This document shows, piece after piece, positions 44,563 through 53,917 of a DNA stretch of 64,000 nt. The notes under the pieces were generated by a model, which was not told the DNA's origin, made no database searches, and worked only from the letters and a program-made list of their open reading frames with translations. Source of the stretch: Marinobacterium iners (GTDB taxonomy: Bacteria > Pseudomonadota > Gammaproteobacteria > Pseudomonadales > Balneatricaceae); NCBI RefSeq assembly GCF_017310015.1, contig NZ_CP022297.1, positions 124,001 through 188,000 of the forward strand, given 5' to 3'. A program made the translations under genes and the position numbers. Every line of letters begins with the position of its first letter. The first letter of the stretch is position 1.

Positions 44563-45543
44563 CTACCTGAGCCAGTTCATGACCCCGTTGGACCCTGCAG
44601 CCAGCCAGCTGTTTCCGTCCGCACCAAACGCCAGTGCAATGATACCGGTACTGGTAGGTCCGTAGGCGGCTCGCTTGTGTCCCTTCCAGCGTTTGATCAG
44701 CTCGCCCCGGTTTACATCCCAGAGCTCTACCGTACCATCTGCACGTCCGGCCAGAAGGCGATCACTGTTGTCCGAAAAACGGGCGCTGAGATAGCTGAGC
44801 TTGCGTGGAAACAGGGTCTCGCCCCCACTGAGGTGAAACAACGTCTCGCCGCTGGATGTATCCCAGACCAGTGCCTGATCCAAACTGCCGGAACTGAACG
44901 CAAAGCGACCATTGGGTGAAAGTGCAACAGTGTCGACCGTATTGCCAAGTTTCACCTGTTGCAGAATCTGGCCGCTGTCTAGATCCCACAGGCGGGCGCT
45001 GTAGTCATCAGCCCCGGTCAGGGCCGTGCGCTCGTCGCCACTGAGGGCGACGCTGCGTACCCGCGCCTGGTGGCGGAGGCTGGTGCGGATACCGCCGTTG
45101 CGAATATCGAAGTAGACCGCCTCATGGTTGGCCAGCCCAAGCAGTGCATAGGCACCGCCGCTGGAAAGATCGGCCGCCAGAATTTCGCCGGGTGAGCTCC
45201 AGAAGCCTTCTGCCATGCCGGTATCGACGCTCCACAGCACAAGATCCTGTGGGTTTGCAGTCAGGGCGTAGCGGCCATCGGGGGAAAAGTCCACCGCCGG
45301 TAACACCGAGAATACGCCAGGCTGGTGGTTCCAGTCATACAGGCGCGCTTCATTATTCAGATCCCAGAGACTGCCACCATGGGTCACGGCACCGACCAGT
45401 GCATGCCCTCCGTCGGGGGCAATGGCCGTGCTGTAGGCACCGCTTTGCTCGGTCAGCTCAAGCCAGCGGCTTGGCGAGTGAGCGCTGCCGTCACAGCCGG
45501 CAAGAGCGAATGCAGACAACAGCAGGCAGACGGATCGTTGCAC
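44563..45543 (-). CDS. WD40-repeat lipoprotein
   Basis: 326 residues. The lipobox LAGC (residues 13-16 of MQRSVCLLLSAFALAGCDG) marks a membrane-anchored lipoprotein; the residue after Cys is Asp, which in enterics favours inner-membrane retention. The rest is a beta-propeller of WD40-like repeats (DYSARLWDLDSGQIL, DQALVWDTSSGETL, DGTVELWDVNRGELI). It is a probable scaffold of unknown function. It is 2 bp downstream of rsd and therefore likely co-transcribed with it. Confidence 0.88.
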   Translation of the reverse strand: MQRSVCLLLSAFALAGCDGSAHSPSRWLELTEQSGAYSTAIAPDGGHALVGAVTHGGSLWDLNNEARLYDWNHQPGVFSVLPAVDFSPDGRYALTANPQDLVLWSVDTGMAEGFWSSPGEILAADLSSGGAYALLGLANHEAVYFDIRNGGIRTSLRHQARVRSVALSGDERTALTGADDYSARLWDLDSGQILQQVKLGNTVDTVALSPNGRFAFSSGSLDQALVWDTSSGETLFHLSGGETLFPRKLSYLSARFSDNSDRLLAGRADGTVELWDVNRGELIKRWKGHKRAAYGPTSTGIIALAFGADGNSWLAAGSNGVMNWLR

Positions 45544-45545
45544 GG

Positions 45546-46010
45546 CTACACCATGTCCTTGTGGGCGTTGTGCAGCGTTTCGATGAGTTGATCTTCCAGC
45601 TCAAAACGCTCCTCCAGGGCCTCGCCAAGTGCCGACAGATCTTTCGAAAGTTGGCACAATTGACGCAAGGTGGGGCGTTCCAGCTTGCCATAATGATCGT
45701 TGAAATCCAGCGATGCATCAGTGGAAGGCTGAATTTTCGGAAAGATTGCCTGAGAGCGCTCGAGACTGCCGTCAGCGAATTCACTGCCTTCTCGCAGCAG
45801 CTGCTCGTAGACCTCGAAGTGGCCTGAAGACAGGTAGTCCATCAGCAGTACACAAAACTCTGACAGGGAACTGTTGAGTGGGGCACCGGCCTCCTGACCC
45901 TGCAGGGAAACGAACACCGAAATCAGCTGCTGTCGCTCCTCCAGCCAGTGATCAATGATTGTGCTGACACCACCCCAGCGTTCTTTGGCGTCGCGGCATT
46001 TTTCCAGCAT
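45546..46010 (-). CDS. rsd: Anti-sigma-70 factor, Rsd/AlgQ family
   Basis: 154 residues from the ATG at 46010 (MLEKCRDAKERWGGVSTIIDHWL), preceded by GGAGG at 7-8 nt. An all-helical protein with FCVLLMDYLSSGHFEVYEQL and DLSALGEALEERFELEDQLIE, both typical of Rsd/AlgQ, which sequesters sigma-70 and, in Pseudomonas, affects alginate and siderophore genes. It lies near the FKBP gene, as AlgQ does in Pseudomonas. Confidence 0.93.
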   Translation of the reverse strand: MLEKCRDAKERWGGVSTIIDHWLEERQQLISVFVSLQGQEAGAPLNSSLSEFCVLLMDYLSSGHFEVYEQLLREGSEFADGSLERSQAIFPKIQPSTDASLDFNDHYGKLERPTLRQLCQLSKDLSALGEALEERFELEDQLIETLHNAHKDMV

Positions 46011-46148
46011 GTTCGATCCCTCCCGATTGACTGCCTCAATACTACTGCCAGGCAGCCAGCGGGTGCAACAAGCATCCGAAGGCATGGAGATTGCGCACCG
46101 TGCAGCGGTATACTGAGTTTTTGCACACACGATGCGGAGAGTTTTGGG

Positions 46149-46547
46149 ATGTGGAAAAGCAAAATGCTGGCATTACTGCTGTTGGCAGCCAGTGTCAGCC
46201 TGCCTGCGCAGGCGGAAAAAACAGCTGAAGACTACATCAACTACATTGAGCTCAAGCCTTTTGTGACCAACTACGGTGGCCCGGGACCGGTTCGTTTCCT
46301 GAAGGCTGAAGTGACGATCCAGGTGGATGCCCCGTCAGCGCATCATGCCGTCAATGCTCACGTTGCGCACATCCGCAATGATCTGGTGTTTCTGTTTTCG
46401 GGTGTTACGGAAGAAGATCTAGGCAGCATCGCCGCCCAGCAGGTACTGGCAGAACGGGCCCTGCAGACGGTACAGCAGCTGTTGAAGGAAGAGACCGGCA
46501 ACACACATGTGGCCGACCTCTTTTTTACCAGCTTTGTAACCCAGTAG
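46149..46547 (+). CDS. Orphan FliL-like protein
   Basis: 132 residues from the ATG at 46149 (MWKSKMLALLLLAASVSLPAQA), with a cleavable-looking signal sequence instead of the usual FliL membrane anchor. The remainder matches the FliL periplasmic domain (ELKPFVTNYGGPGPVRFLKAEVTIQV ... FFTSFVTQ). No flagellar genes are nearby, so a flagellar role is doubtful. It converges on gshA with a 3-bp gap. Confidence 0.82.
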   Translation: MWKSKMLALLLLAASVSLPAQAEKTAEDYINYIELKPFVTNYGGPGPVRFLKAEVTIQVDAPSAHHAVNAHVAHIRNDLVFLFSGVTEEDLGSIAAQQVLAERALQTVQQLLKEETGNTHVADLFFTSFVTQ

Positions 46548-46550
46548 TTT

Positions 46551-48122
46551 TCAGCGTGCCACGTAGTCGGCCAGGAACTGGTCAAACGGCGGTTGTTCGG
46601 CCTGCTCCAGTTCAGCCTGCTCCGTCAGCGAGCGAGCGGCTTCGTCCAGCAGGGATTGCTTCACGGCGGGGTCGATAAGGGGCTCAAGATTGGCTCGATG
46701 CTCTGAGCTGATTGCCAGTACCCATTCACTGTAGCCCATGCCGCTTTCACGCAGGGCTTTAAGCACTTGGGCCGATGGCGTCAACGCGGAGTCTTCCAGC
46801 TTGGCGCGCTGCAGCGAGACAGATCGGCGGTAGTGGTCGGTGCCCTGTGCATCGTCCAGCAGCGCAGCGGTTTTGGCCACTTTTTCCAGCACTTGGTAGC
46901 CCAGCGCCTCACGGCTGACTTCACCGGCGGGCGTCAGCAGCTTGAGACCCGGCTCGCGACCGCGGTTGACGACACGGCTGTGGTTTTCAGCCACCATCCG
47001 GCACTCGGCTTCGTCCAGGTCATCGGCCTGTCCCAGCAAACAGCTGATCAGGAAGACATTGAGGAAGCGGGCCTGATCCAGATCCATGCCCAGGGGCAGC
47101 AGTGGGTTGATATCGGTGTTACGTACCTCTATATACTCAACCCCGCGCTTGATCAGGGCGTGCACGGGCTTTTCCCCGGACTGTGTCACCCGTTTTGGAC
47201 GGATGTCACTGTAGTATTCGTTTTCGATCTGCAGCACGTTGGTGTTCAGCTGACGGTATTCGCCATCGACTTTGACACCAATGTCTTCATAGGCCGCGTG
47301 CGAAGTGTGAATCGCCTGCTGCAGCGAGTCGGCGTAACTGTCCAGATGGTTGAAACAGATCTGCAGTGATGCCTGAGCCTTGTTTGAATAGCCCAGATCG
47401 CTCATACGCAGGGAGGTGGCCCATGGCAGATAGAGCGTGTTCGCATTCAGTGTTTCCAGCTGGTGAGACCGTCCAGCCATGAAAGAGGCGGACAGTGCCG
47501 GAGAGGCTCCGAACAGATACAGCAGCAGCCAGCCGTAGCGACGGAAATTGCGGATCAAACGGAAGTAGCTGGCAGAGCGAAACTCCTGCAGGCTGTCACT
47601 GTTTTCACATATCGCCTGCCACTGTGGCCAGAAGGCTTCCGGCAGGGAAAAGTTGTAGTGGATGCCTGCAATGGTCTGCATCATCTTGCCGTAACGGTAT
47701 TTCAGCCCCTGACGGTACACGTGCTTGAGCCTGCCCACGTTTGAGCTGCCATAGTTGGCGATGGGGATCGCATCCTCTCCAGCAATTTCACACGGCATGC
47801 TGGCACACCATAGCTGCTCATCACCGAGCTGCTGCCAGCTGAAGGCGTGCAGATCGGAAAGAAACGCCAGTGCAGACTCCGGGCTTTCGTGTACCGGGGT
47901 GATGAACTCCAGCAGCGCTTCAGAGTAGTCGGTCGTGATGTACTTGTGAGTCAGTGCCGACCCCAATCCTTGAGGGTGGGGTGTCTGTGCGATCTGCCCG
48001 TCAGGACGCACTCTCAGGCCCTCCTTCTCGATGCCCTGCAGGGTCCGGGTAAGGAGGTTGGCACAGCCCTGGCGGGCCAGAAGTTCAAGTTGGTGTTCCA
48101 GAGTTGCCAGCACCGTCATCAT
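46551..48122 (-). CDS. gshA: Glutamate-cysteine ligase
   Basis: 523 residues from the ATG at 48122; another ATG follows directly at 48119 and a GTG lies at 48131, and an AGGA between them makes the start ambiguous. First step of glutathione synthesis. The gammaproteobacterial GshA signatures are visible: GIEKEGLRV, TTDYSEALLEFITP, IPIANYGSSNVGRLKHVYRQGL, GIHYNFSLPE, RGVEYIEVRNTDINPLLPLG. It supplies the substrate on which the periplasmic GGT 7 kb away would act. Confidence 0.95.
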   Translation of the reverse strand: MMTVLATLEHQLELLARQGCANLLTRTLQGIEKEGLRVRPDGQIAQTPHPQGLGSALTHKYITTDYSEALLEFITPVHESPESALAFLSDLHAFSWQQLGDEQLWCASMPCEIAGEDAIPIANYGSSNVGRLKHVYRQGLKYRYGKMMQTIAGIHYNFSLPEAFWPQWQAICENSDSLQEFRSASYFRLIRNFRRYGWLLLYLFGASPALSASFMAGRSHQLETLNANTLYLPWATSLRMSDLGYSNKAQASLQICFNHLDSYADSLQQAIHTSHAAYEDIGVKVDGEYRQLNTNVLQIENEYYSDIRPKRVTQSGEKPVHALIKRGVEYIEVRNTDINPLLPLGMDLDQARFLNVFLISCLLGQADDLDEAECRMVAENHSRVVNRGREPGLKLLTPAGEVSREALGYQVLEKVAKTAALLDDAQGTDHYRRSVSLQRAKLEDSALTPSAQVLKALRESGMGYSEWVLAISSEHRANLEPLIDPAVKQSLLDEAARSLTEQAELEQAEQPPFDQFLADYVAR

Positions 48123-48148
48123 TCCTGTCACTTGCGTTGAAGGGGCGC

Positions 48149-48154
48149 ATTATA
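48149..48154 (-). promoter_or_regulatory. Possible gshA -10 element
   Basis: TATAAT on the minus strand inside a GGGCG/CGCCC dyad in the tex-gshA gap. Transcription would start about 10-20 nt before the gshA start codons. The -35 is weak. Confidence 0.35.
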
Positions 48155-48188
48155 CGCCCTGCCCCGGTTTAAATGCATCCGCTTGCTG

Positions 48189-50453
48189 TCAACGGCCTTG
48201 TTTGAGGCCGGCCGCGCGCAGTTTGTCCGCCAGAGTTCCACCTGCAGCAGCTGGTGCCGGACGAGACGGCGGGGCGGAGGACTGTCCCGTCGCGCCGGTT
48301 GGCTGCTTGCTGGAGCCTGACTTCATGCTCAACGCAATCCGCTTGCGTTTTTCGTCTACCTCCAGCACTCGGACCTGTACGATCTGGCCGCTGCTGACCA
48401 CTGTATGTGGATCGCTGATGAAGCGGTCGGACAGCTGAGATATGTGCACCAGCCCGTCCTGATGCACTCCGATATCGACGAAGGCGCCGAAGTGGGTCAC
48501 GTTGGTAACGACACCTTCCAGCTCCATGTCAGGCTGTAGGTCCTTCAGGGTTTCGACGCCGGCGGCATACTGTACCGATCGAAACTCCGGACGTGGGTCA
48601 CGGCCGGGCTTTTCCAGCTCGGCGATCACATCACGAAGGGTATAGGTGCCATAACCCTGTGCTTCCAGCCGGGCTCTGTCGACCCGCTGCAGTTTCTCCG
48701 GCTGTTGCAGCAGGGCTTTGAGTGACAACTTGCAGCTGTCGGCAATCGCTTCGGCAAGAGGATAGCTCTCCGGGTGTACCGCCGAGTTATCCAGTGGCTC
48801 TTCACCTTCACGAATGCGTAGGAAGCCGGCGCACTGCTCAAACGCTTTTGGTCCAAGACGCGGAATCTTCAGCAGCTGGCGTCGGTTGCGTAGAGCGCCA
48901 TTGGCATCGCGCCAGGCGACAATGTTCTCTGCCGTGGTGCGGTTAAGGCCTGCCACGTGGCTTAACAGGGCTGCCGAGGCGGTATTCACGTCCACACCGA
49001 CATGGTTGACGCAATGTTCAATCACGCCGGTTAACGCATCACTTAGGCGGCTCTGATCGACATCGTGCTGATACTGGCCGACGCCGATCGACTTGGGATC
49101 GATCTTGACCAGCTCTGCCAGAGGGTCCTGCAGCCGGCGCGCGATGGATACAGCACCACGGATGGTGACATCCAGATCGGGGAATTCAGCCGCCCCCTGT
49201 TCGGATGCCGAGTAGATGGAGGCTCCCGCCTCGTTGACCAGTACGGCCTGAATGTTCTGCTGCGGCAATGCCTTGCACACTGCCTGTGCCAGCTGCTCGG
49301 TCTCGCGCGAGGCGGTGCCGTTACCCACAGCGATCAGCTCGATCTGGTGCCTTTTTGCCAGTGTGGTCAGTGTGTGGAGGGACTTGTCCCATTGCTGTTG
49401 TGGTACATGTGGATAGATGGTTGTGTAGTCGACCAGCTTGCCGGTAGCGTCGATAACCGCCACCTTGACACCGGTACGCAGGCCCGGGTCCAGCCCAAGG
49501 GTGGCGCGGGCCCCGGCCGGAGCAGCCAGCAACAGATCCTGCAGGTTGCGGGCAAAGACCTCAATGGCGGCCAGGTCAGCCTGTTCACGCAGACGTTTGA
49601 TCAGCTCGGTCTCCAGCGAGGGGCGCATTTTTTTCTGCCATGTCTGCTGCAGTGTTTGCAGCATCCAGCTGTCGAGCTGGGCCGGACGTAGATGGTGGCG
49701 TTTGGCCATCTGCTCTTCCGGCCAGCCGGCAAGATTTTCCGGCAGCTGCAGGCTGGCCTTGAGTACGCCTTCGGCTACCCCGCGCAACGCGGCCAGTGCC
49801 CTGTGCGAAGGTACGTGCGCGATCGGCTCGGCGTAGTCGAAGTAGTCACGGAACTTGCTGTCCGGATCCGCCTTGCCACGGGCTGCACGAACCTGCAACT
49901 CGCCCTGCTGCCACAGTCGTTGGCGCAGGACGCCGATCAGCTCGGCATCCTCGCTCAGGGTCTCCAGCAAGATTTGGCGCACGCCCTCGGCCACTGTGTC
50001 AGCATCAATAAAACCGGCTTCAGAGTTGAGAAACTGCTCCAGCTTGCCTACGGGCAATTGCCCTTGCTGCAGGGCTTCCAGCGCCAGCGGCTCCAGTCCT
50101 GCCTCACGTGCTTCCTGTGCCTTGTTGCGCCGTTTGGGGCGGTAGGGCAAGTAGAGATCTTCAAGGCGGGCGCGACTGTCGGCCGTCAGCAGGGCCTGCT
50201 CCAGCTCCGGTGTCAGCTGCTGCTGTTCACGCAGACGACCAAGAATCGCTTCGCGCCGGCTTTCCAGCTCTCGCAGCTGCCCCAGCCGCTCATGCAGTTG
50301 GCGCAGCTGGGTATCATCCAGGGCGCCGGTCTGCTCCTTTCGGTAACGGGCGATGAAGGGAATAGTGGCGCCTTCGTTCAGCAGGGCCAGCGTAGCTGCT
50401 ACCTGAGTCGGGCGGATGCTCAGCTCGGTAGCCAGTTGTTGTTCGATTGTCAT
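48189..50453 (-). CDS. tex: Transcription accessory protein Tex
   Basis: 754 residues. Tex N-terminal helical domain (IPFIARYRKEQTGALDDTQLRQL), YqgF-like RNase H fold (about 320-450, ATLGLDPGLRTGVKVAVID), helix-hairpin-helix pair (VGVDVNTASAALLSHVAGLN and LKIPRLGPKAFEQCAGFLRI) and C-terminal S1 RNA-binding domain (about 640-715, LEGVVTNVTHFGAFVDIGVHQDGLVHISQL). It binds nucleic acids and influences transcript elongation. It is 18 bp downstream of pyruvate kinase and upstream of gshA, all on the minus strand. Confidence 0.97.
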   Translation of the reverse strand: MTIEQQLATELSIRPTQVAATLALLNEGATIPFIARYRKEQTGALDDTQLRQLHERLGQLRELESRREAILGRLREQQQLTPELEQALLTADSRARLEDLYLPYRPKRRNKAQEAREAGLEPLALEALQQGQLPVGKLEQFLNSEAGFIDADTVAEGVRQILLETLSEDAELIGVLRQRLWQQGELQVRAARGKADPDSKFRDYFDYAEPIAHVPSHRALAALRGVAEGVLKASLQLPENLAGWPEEQMAKRHHLRPAQLDSWMLQTLQQTWQKKMRPSLETELIKRLREQADLAAIEVFARNLQDLLLAAPAGARATLGLDPGLRTGVKVAVIDATGKLVDYTTIYPHVPQQQWDKSLHTLTTLAKRHQIELIAVGNGTASRETEQLAQAVCKALPQQNIQAVLVNEAGASIYSASEQGAAEFPDLDVTIRGAVSIARRLQDPLAELVKIDPKSIGVGQYQHDVDQSRLSDALTGVIEHCVNHVGVDVNTASAALLSHVAGLNRTTAENIVAWRDANGALRNRRQLLKIPRLGPKAFEQCAGFLRIREGEEPLDNSAVHPESYPLAEAIADSCKLSLKALLQQPEKLQRVDRARLEAQGYGTYTLRDVIAELEKPGRDPRPEFRSVQYAAGVETLKDLQPDMELEGVVTNVTHFGAFVDIGVHQDGLVHISQLSDRFISDPHTVVSSGQIVQVRVLEVDEKRKRIALSMKSGSSKQPTGATGQSSAPPSRPAPAAAGGTLADKLRAAGLKQGR

Positions 50454-50471
50454 GGGCGCTCGTGTTCAGAC

Positions 50472-51923
50472 TCAGGGGAGCTGCAGAATCTGCAGCGAGT
50501 TGGTGCCGCCATGCTCGCCGAGACGGGCGCCGCGGGTCAAGATGATGCGGTCGCCGCTGCCGAGCAGTTCTCGAGCCTGAAGGCCGGCCAGAATTTCGTC
50601 ATTCAGGCGCTCTTCACTGACGGCGGTGGCATCGAAAAACATCGGCATTACGCCACGGTAAAGTGCCATGCGACGCAGGGTACGGTCATTGCGGGTGAGG
50701 GCAAAAATTGGGATGCCGGAGCGAATGCGCGACATCCACAATGGGGTCGAACCGGATTCGGTCAGACAGATGATTGCCTTGATGTTCTCCACGCCGTTGG
50801 CGGTGTACATGGCAGCACGGGCAATCGCCTCGTCGGTGCGGGTACACAGGTGATCAGGTGCTACAGGGGCCGGACGCGACAGCTGATGCTTTTCGGCACC
50901 CTGGCAGATACGGGTCATCGCCTGCACCACTTCTACCGGGTAGTTGCCGGCGGCGGTTTCCGCCGAGAGCATCACCGCATCGGTACCGTCGAGAATGGCG
51001 TTGGCCACATCGAACACCTCGGCACGGGTCGGCATCGGGTTGAGAATCATGGTCTCCATCATCTGGGTGGCGGTGATCACCACGCGGTTGAGCTGGCGTG
51101 CACGCTTGATGATATGTTTCTGCACACCGATCAGTTCTGCATCACCGATCTCTACACCCAGATCGCCCCGCGCCACCATGACACCGTCGCAGGCGTTGAT
51201 GATCTCATCCAGCGCTTCGGGTGTGGCTACGGTTTCGGCGCGCTCCACCTTGGCGATAATTTCGGCGCGGCTGCCGGCGGCTTCCAGCAGTTCACGCGCG
51301 ACGTTAAGATCCTCGGCGGTACGCGGGAAGGAAACGGCGACATAATCCATTTCCAGCTCGGCGGCCACCTTGATGTCGTGCCGGTCCTTGTCGGTCAGTG
51401 CAGCGGCACTCAGGCCGCCGCCCTGACGGTTGATCCCCTTGTTGTTGGACAGAGGGCCGCCGACCGTTACTTCGGTTTCAATGCGACTGCCATTGATCTC
51501 CAATACCTTTAACTGTACGCGACCATCGTCCAGCAACAGAATGTCACCTGCGCTGCAATCCTGCGGCAGTGCCTTGTAGTCCACGCTGACAGCGTTTTGG
51601 TCGCCAGCGGTTTCATCCATGGCGGCATCCAGTGTAAAGCGATCACCGATCGCCAGCTGGATAGGCCCTTCCTTGAAGCGGGAAATGCGAATCTTTGGGC
51701 CCTGCAGGTCACCCAGCAGGGCCACGGACTCACCGGTGCGGCGGCTGGCCGCACGCACGGCATCCACCCGGCGGCGGTGATCGGCTGCGCTGCCGTGTGA
51801 GAAGTTAAGACGTACCGTGTTTACGCCGGCACGGATCAAGTCATCAATTACGCCGGCTTTGTCAGTAGCAGGGCCCAGAGTGGCAACAATTTTGGTACGC
51901 TTAAGCATCTGTTTGGGTCTCAT
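50472..51923 (-). CDS. pyk: Pyruvate kinase (type II, PykA-like)
   Basis: 483 residues from the ATG at 51923; ATG codons at 51908 (MLKRTKIVATLGPAT) and 51968 are alternatives, and no start has a clear ribosome site. It converts phosphoenolpyruvate and ADP to pyruvate and ATP. Conserved blocks: RLNFSHGS, KIRISRF, SFPRTAEDLNVAREL, IIAKVERAETV, VMVARGDLGVEIG, TQMMETMILNPMPTRAEVFDVANAILDGTDAVMLSAETAAG. It is divergent from dctB; the 107-bp gap holds both promoters, which I cannot place. Confidence 0.96.
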   Translation of the reverse strand: MRPKQMLKRTKIVATLGPATDKAGVIDDLIRAGVNTVRLNFSHGSAADHRRRVDAVRAASRRTGESVALLGDLQGPKIRISRFKEGPIQLAIGDRFTLDAAMDETAGDQNAVSVDYKALPQDCSAGDILLLDDGRVQLKVLEINGSRIETEVTVGGPLSNNKGINRQGGGLSAAALTDKDRHDIKVAAELEMDYVAVSFPRTAEDLNVARELLEAAGSRAEIIAKVERAETVATPEALDEIINACDGVMVARGDLGVEIGDAELIGVQKHIIKRARQLNRVVITATQMMETMILNPMPTRAEVFDVANAILDGTDAVMLSAETAAGNYPVEVVQAMTRICQGAEKHQLSRPAPVAPDHLCTRTDEAIARAAMYTANGVENIKAIICLTESGSTPLWMSRIRSGIPIFALTRNDRTLRRMALYRGVMPMFFDATAVSEERLNDEILAGLQARELLGSGDRIILTRGARLGEHGGTNSLQILQLP

Positions 51924-52030
51924 GGTCGAGGATGGGACGGGAGCTGCGACTAAAGTATGATTCTGCATCTGTTTTTTCAAGCGCTGGCGGGTAATCAACC
52001 GGTGGCTGACTACCCTTCTAGGGGCGGCAG

Positions 52031-53917
52031 GTGAATTCCGCCGTGCGCAGCAGCCACCGGCCCCTGTCGTTGTTGCTGGGGTTATTGGTGCTGGTACTGG
52101 TGTTGCTGCAAACGGCCCAGCTGAGTCAGCGACAAGCACTGGAAGCACTGCAAAGTCGGGCCGAATCGGATCTGAACCGCTATGCCCTGAGTGTGCAGCA
52201 GAAGCTGGATCGGTACAAGGATCTGCCACGGCTGCTGGCAACCCACTCCAATTTCATGGAAGCACTAGCCCAACCGGAAAATCCCGATGTTATTCAGCAT
52301 ACGAACCTCTATCTGGAACAGGTAACGCGTATCCTGGGGGCATCAGACAGCTACCTGATGGATGCGCAGGGCGTCACCCAGGCCGCGAGCAACTGGAACC
52401 GGGAGAACAGCTTTGTCGGGCTGAATTTCGGCTTCCGGCCCTATTTTCGTGATGCCATGGCAGGCAAGGCCGGACACTATTTCGCGCTGGGAACGACCTC
52501 TCGCCAGCGTGGCTATTATTTTTCCTGGCCGGTCAGGATCGGTGAGCGGATTGCGGGTGCGATCGTGGTCAAGATCGACCTGAATGAGGTTGAACAGGAC
52601 TGGAGCGATCCGATCATCGATATTGCCGTGACCGATGAAGATGGCGTTATTGTCATCACGACTCGGCCGGAGTGGAAGTTCCATGCACTGGGCGGTTTGT
52701 CTTCACAGGATCTGCAGCGCATTCAACAGAGCCAGCGTTATCTGGGACAGCCACTGGAGCCGCTGGAGCTGGTTCGCCACCAGACGCTGGAGGGAGGGCG
52801 GGCTGAACGGGTGACCCTGCGAAGGACAGGTGATCAGGCATCCCATCCGGTTGCCCAGCGCAGTGAGGATTTCCTGCTGCTGACCAAGCCGGTGCCTGAT
52901 ACTGGCCTGAACGTGGCGGTCTTTGCGCGCACCACTCCCGTGGATCGGGCCGTGCTGCAGGCCGTTGTGTTGGCGGGTTTTGTCTGTATAGCGTTGTTAT
53001 TGCTGGTGCTGTTTATTCAGGCTCGCTGGCGTATTGTGCGGCAGCGACGTGAATTTGAAGTTCGTGAACTGCAGGCCCTGCAGGCGGCACGGGATGTACT
53101 GGAAACTCGTGTTGAAGAGCGAACGGCCGATTTGACACGGACCAACGCCCGCTTGCTGGAAGAGATGGAACAGCACCAGAGTACCCAGAACGAACTGGTA
53201 CAGACCGCCAAGCTGGCAGTGTTGGGCCAACTGGCGGCCGGGATTAATCATGAGCTGAACCAGCCACTGACGGCGATCCGCAATTATGCCGATAATGCTC
53301 AGGCCTTCCTGCGCCTGGAACGGTTTGATCGGGTTGGGGATAACCTGAAAGAGATAGCCGGGCTGACCGACCGAATGGCGAGGATCATCCACCCGTTGAA
53401 AGAGTTCGCTCGCAAAAGCAGTGGCCGTCCGATGCCGGTGTCATTGCAGGCCGTTAAGGATGGAGCCATGTCGATCATGTATGGGCGCCTGGGCCAGCAG
53501 GGTGTTGAAATCGTTTGGCCGGCAGGGCTGTCTCGGATCCATGTGCTGGGCGATACGCTCAGACTGGAGCAGGTGCTGGTTAACCTGTTGGCCAACGCCA
53601 TGCAGGCAATGGAGTCGTGTGTGCACAAACGAATCGAGGTTGGTCTGGAACAGCAGGGTGAGCGGATAAGGCTTTCGCTGCACGATACCGGTCCTGGCAT
53701 TGAGGCGGAAGATCCACAGCAGGTATTTGAGCCTTTCTACACCACCAAACAAAGTGGTCAGGGCCTGGGTCTGGGGCTATCGATCTCCCACAGGATTATT
53801 GAAAACCTGGGTGGGCACCTGACTGCGGCCAATCATCCCGAAGGTGGTGCCATGTTCACCCTTGAACTGCTGCTGGCCCAGCCCGCCGAGGCTGGCATGG
53901 ATGGAGATTCACAATGA
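52031..53917 (+). CDS. dctB: C4-dicarboxylate-type sensor histidine kinase, DctB family
   Basis: 628 residues from a GTG at 52031. Membrane helix at about 14-30, a periplasmic tandem-PAS (double Cache) sensor region with LTR-TS-RGYYFSWPVRIGERIAGAIVVK, a second helix at about 315-335, a coiled-coil linker, then the kinase: LGQLAAGINHELNQPLTAIRNYADNA (phospho-acceptor His) and NLLANAMQA, DTGPGIE, GQGLGLGLSISHRI ATP-binding boxes. DctB senses C4-dicarboxylates such as succinate and activates DctD. It overlaps dctD by 4 bases. No dctA-type gene is adjacent. Confidence 0.94.
   Translation: MNSAVRSSHRPLSLLLGLLVLVLVLLQTAQLSQRQALEALQSRAESDLNRYALSVQQKLDRYKDLPRLLATHSNFMEALAQPENPDVIQHTNLYLEQVTRILGASDSYLMDAQGVTQAASNWNRENSFVGLNFGFRPYFRDAMAGKAGHYFALGTTSRQRGYYFSWPVRIGERIAGAIVVKIDLNEVEQDWSDPIIDIAVTDEDGVIVITTRPEWKFHALGGLSSQDLQRIQQSQRYLGQPLEPLELVRHQTLEGGRAERVTLRRTGDQASHPVAQRSEDFLLLTKPVPDTGLNVAVFARTTPVDRAVLQAVVLAGFVCIALLLLVLFIQARWRIVRQRREFEVRELQALQAARDVLETRVEERTADLTRTNARLLEEMEQHQSTQNELVQTAKLAVLGQLAAGINHELNQPLTAIRNYADNAQAFLRLERFDRVGDNLKEIAGLTDRMARIIHPLKEFARKSSGRPMPVSLQAVKDGAMSIMYGRLGQQGVEIVWPAGLSRIHVLGDTLRLEQVLVNLLANAMQAMESCVHKRIEVGLEQQGERIRLSLHDTGPGIEAEDPQQVFEPFYTTKQSGQGLGLGLSISHRIIENLGGHLTAANHPEGGAMFTLELLLAQPAEAGMDGDSQ

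Noticed and set aside
49692..51512. Long open frame antisense to tex and pyruvate kinase
   Set aside because: It spans the junction of two unmistakable genes on the other strand and resembles no family; treated as chance.
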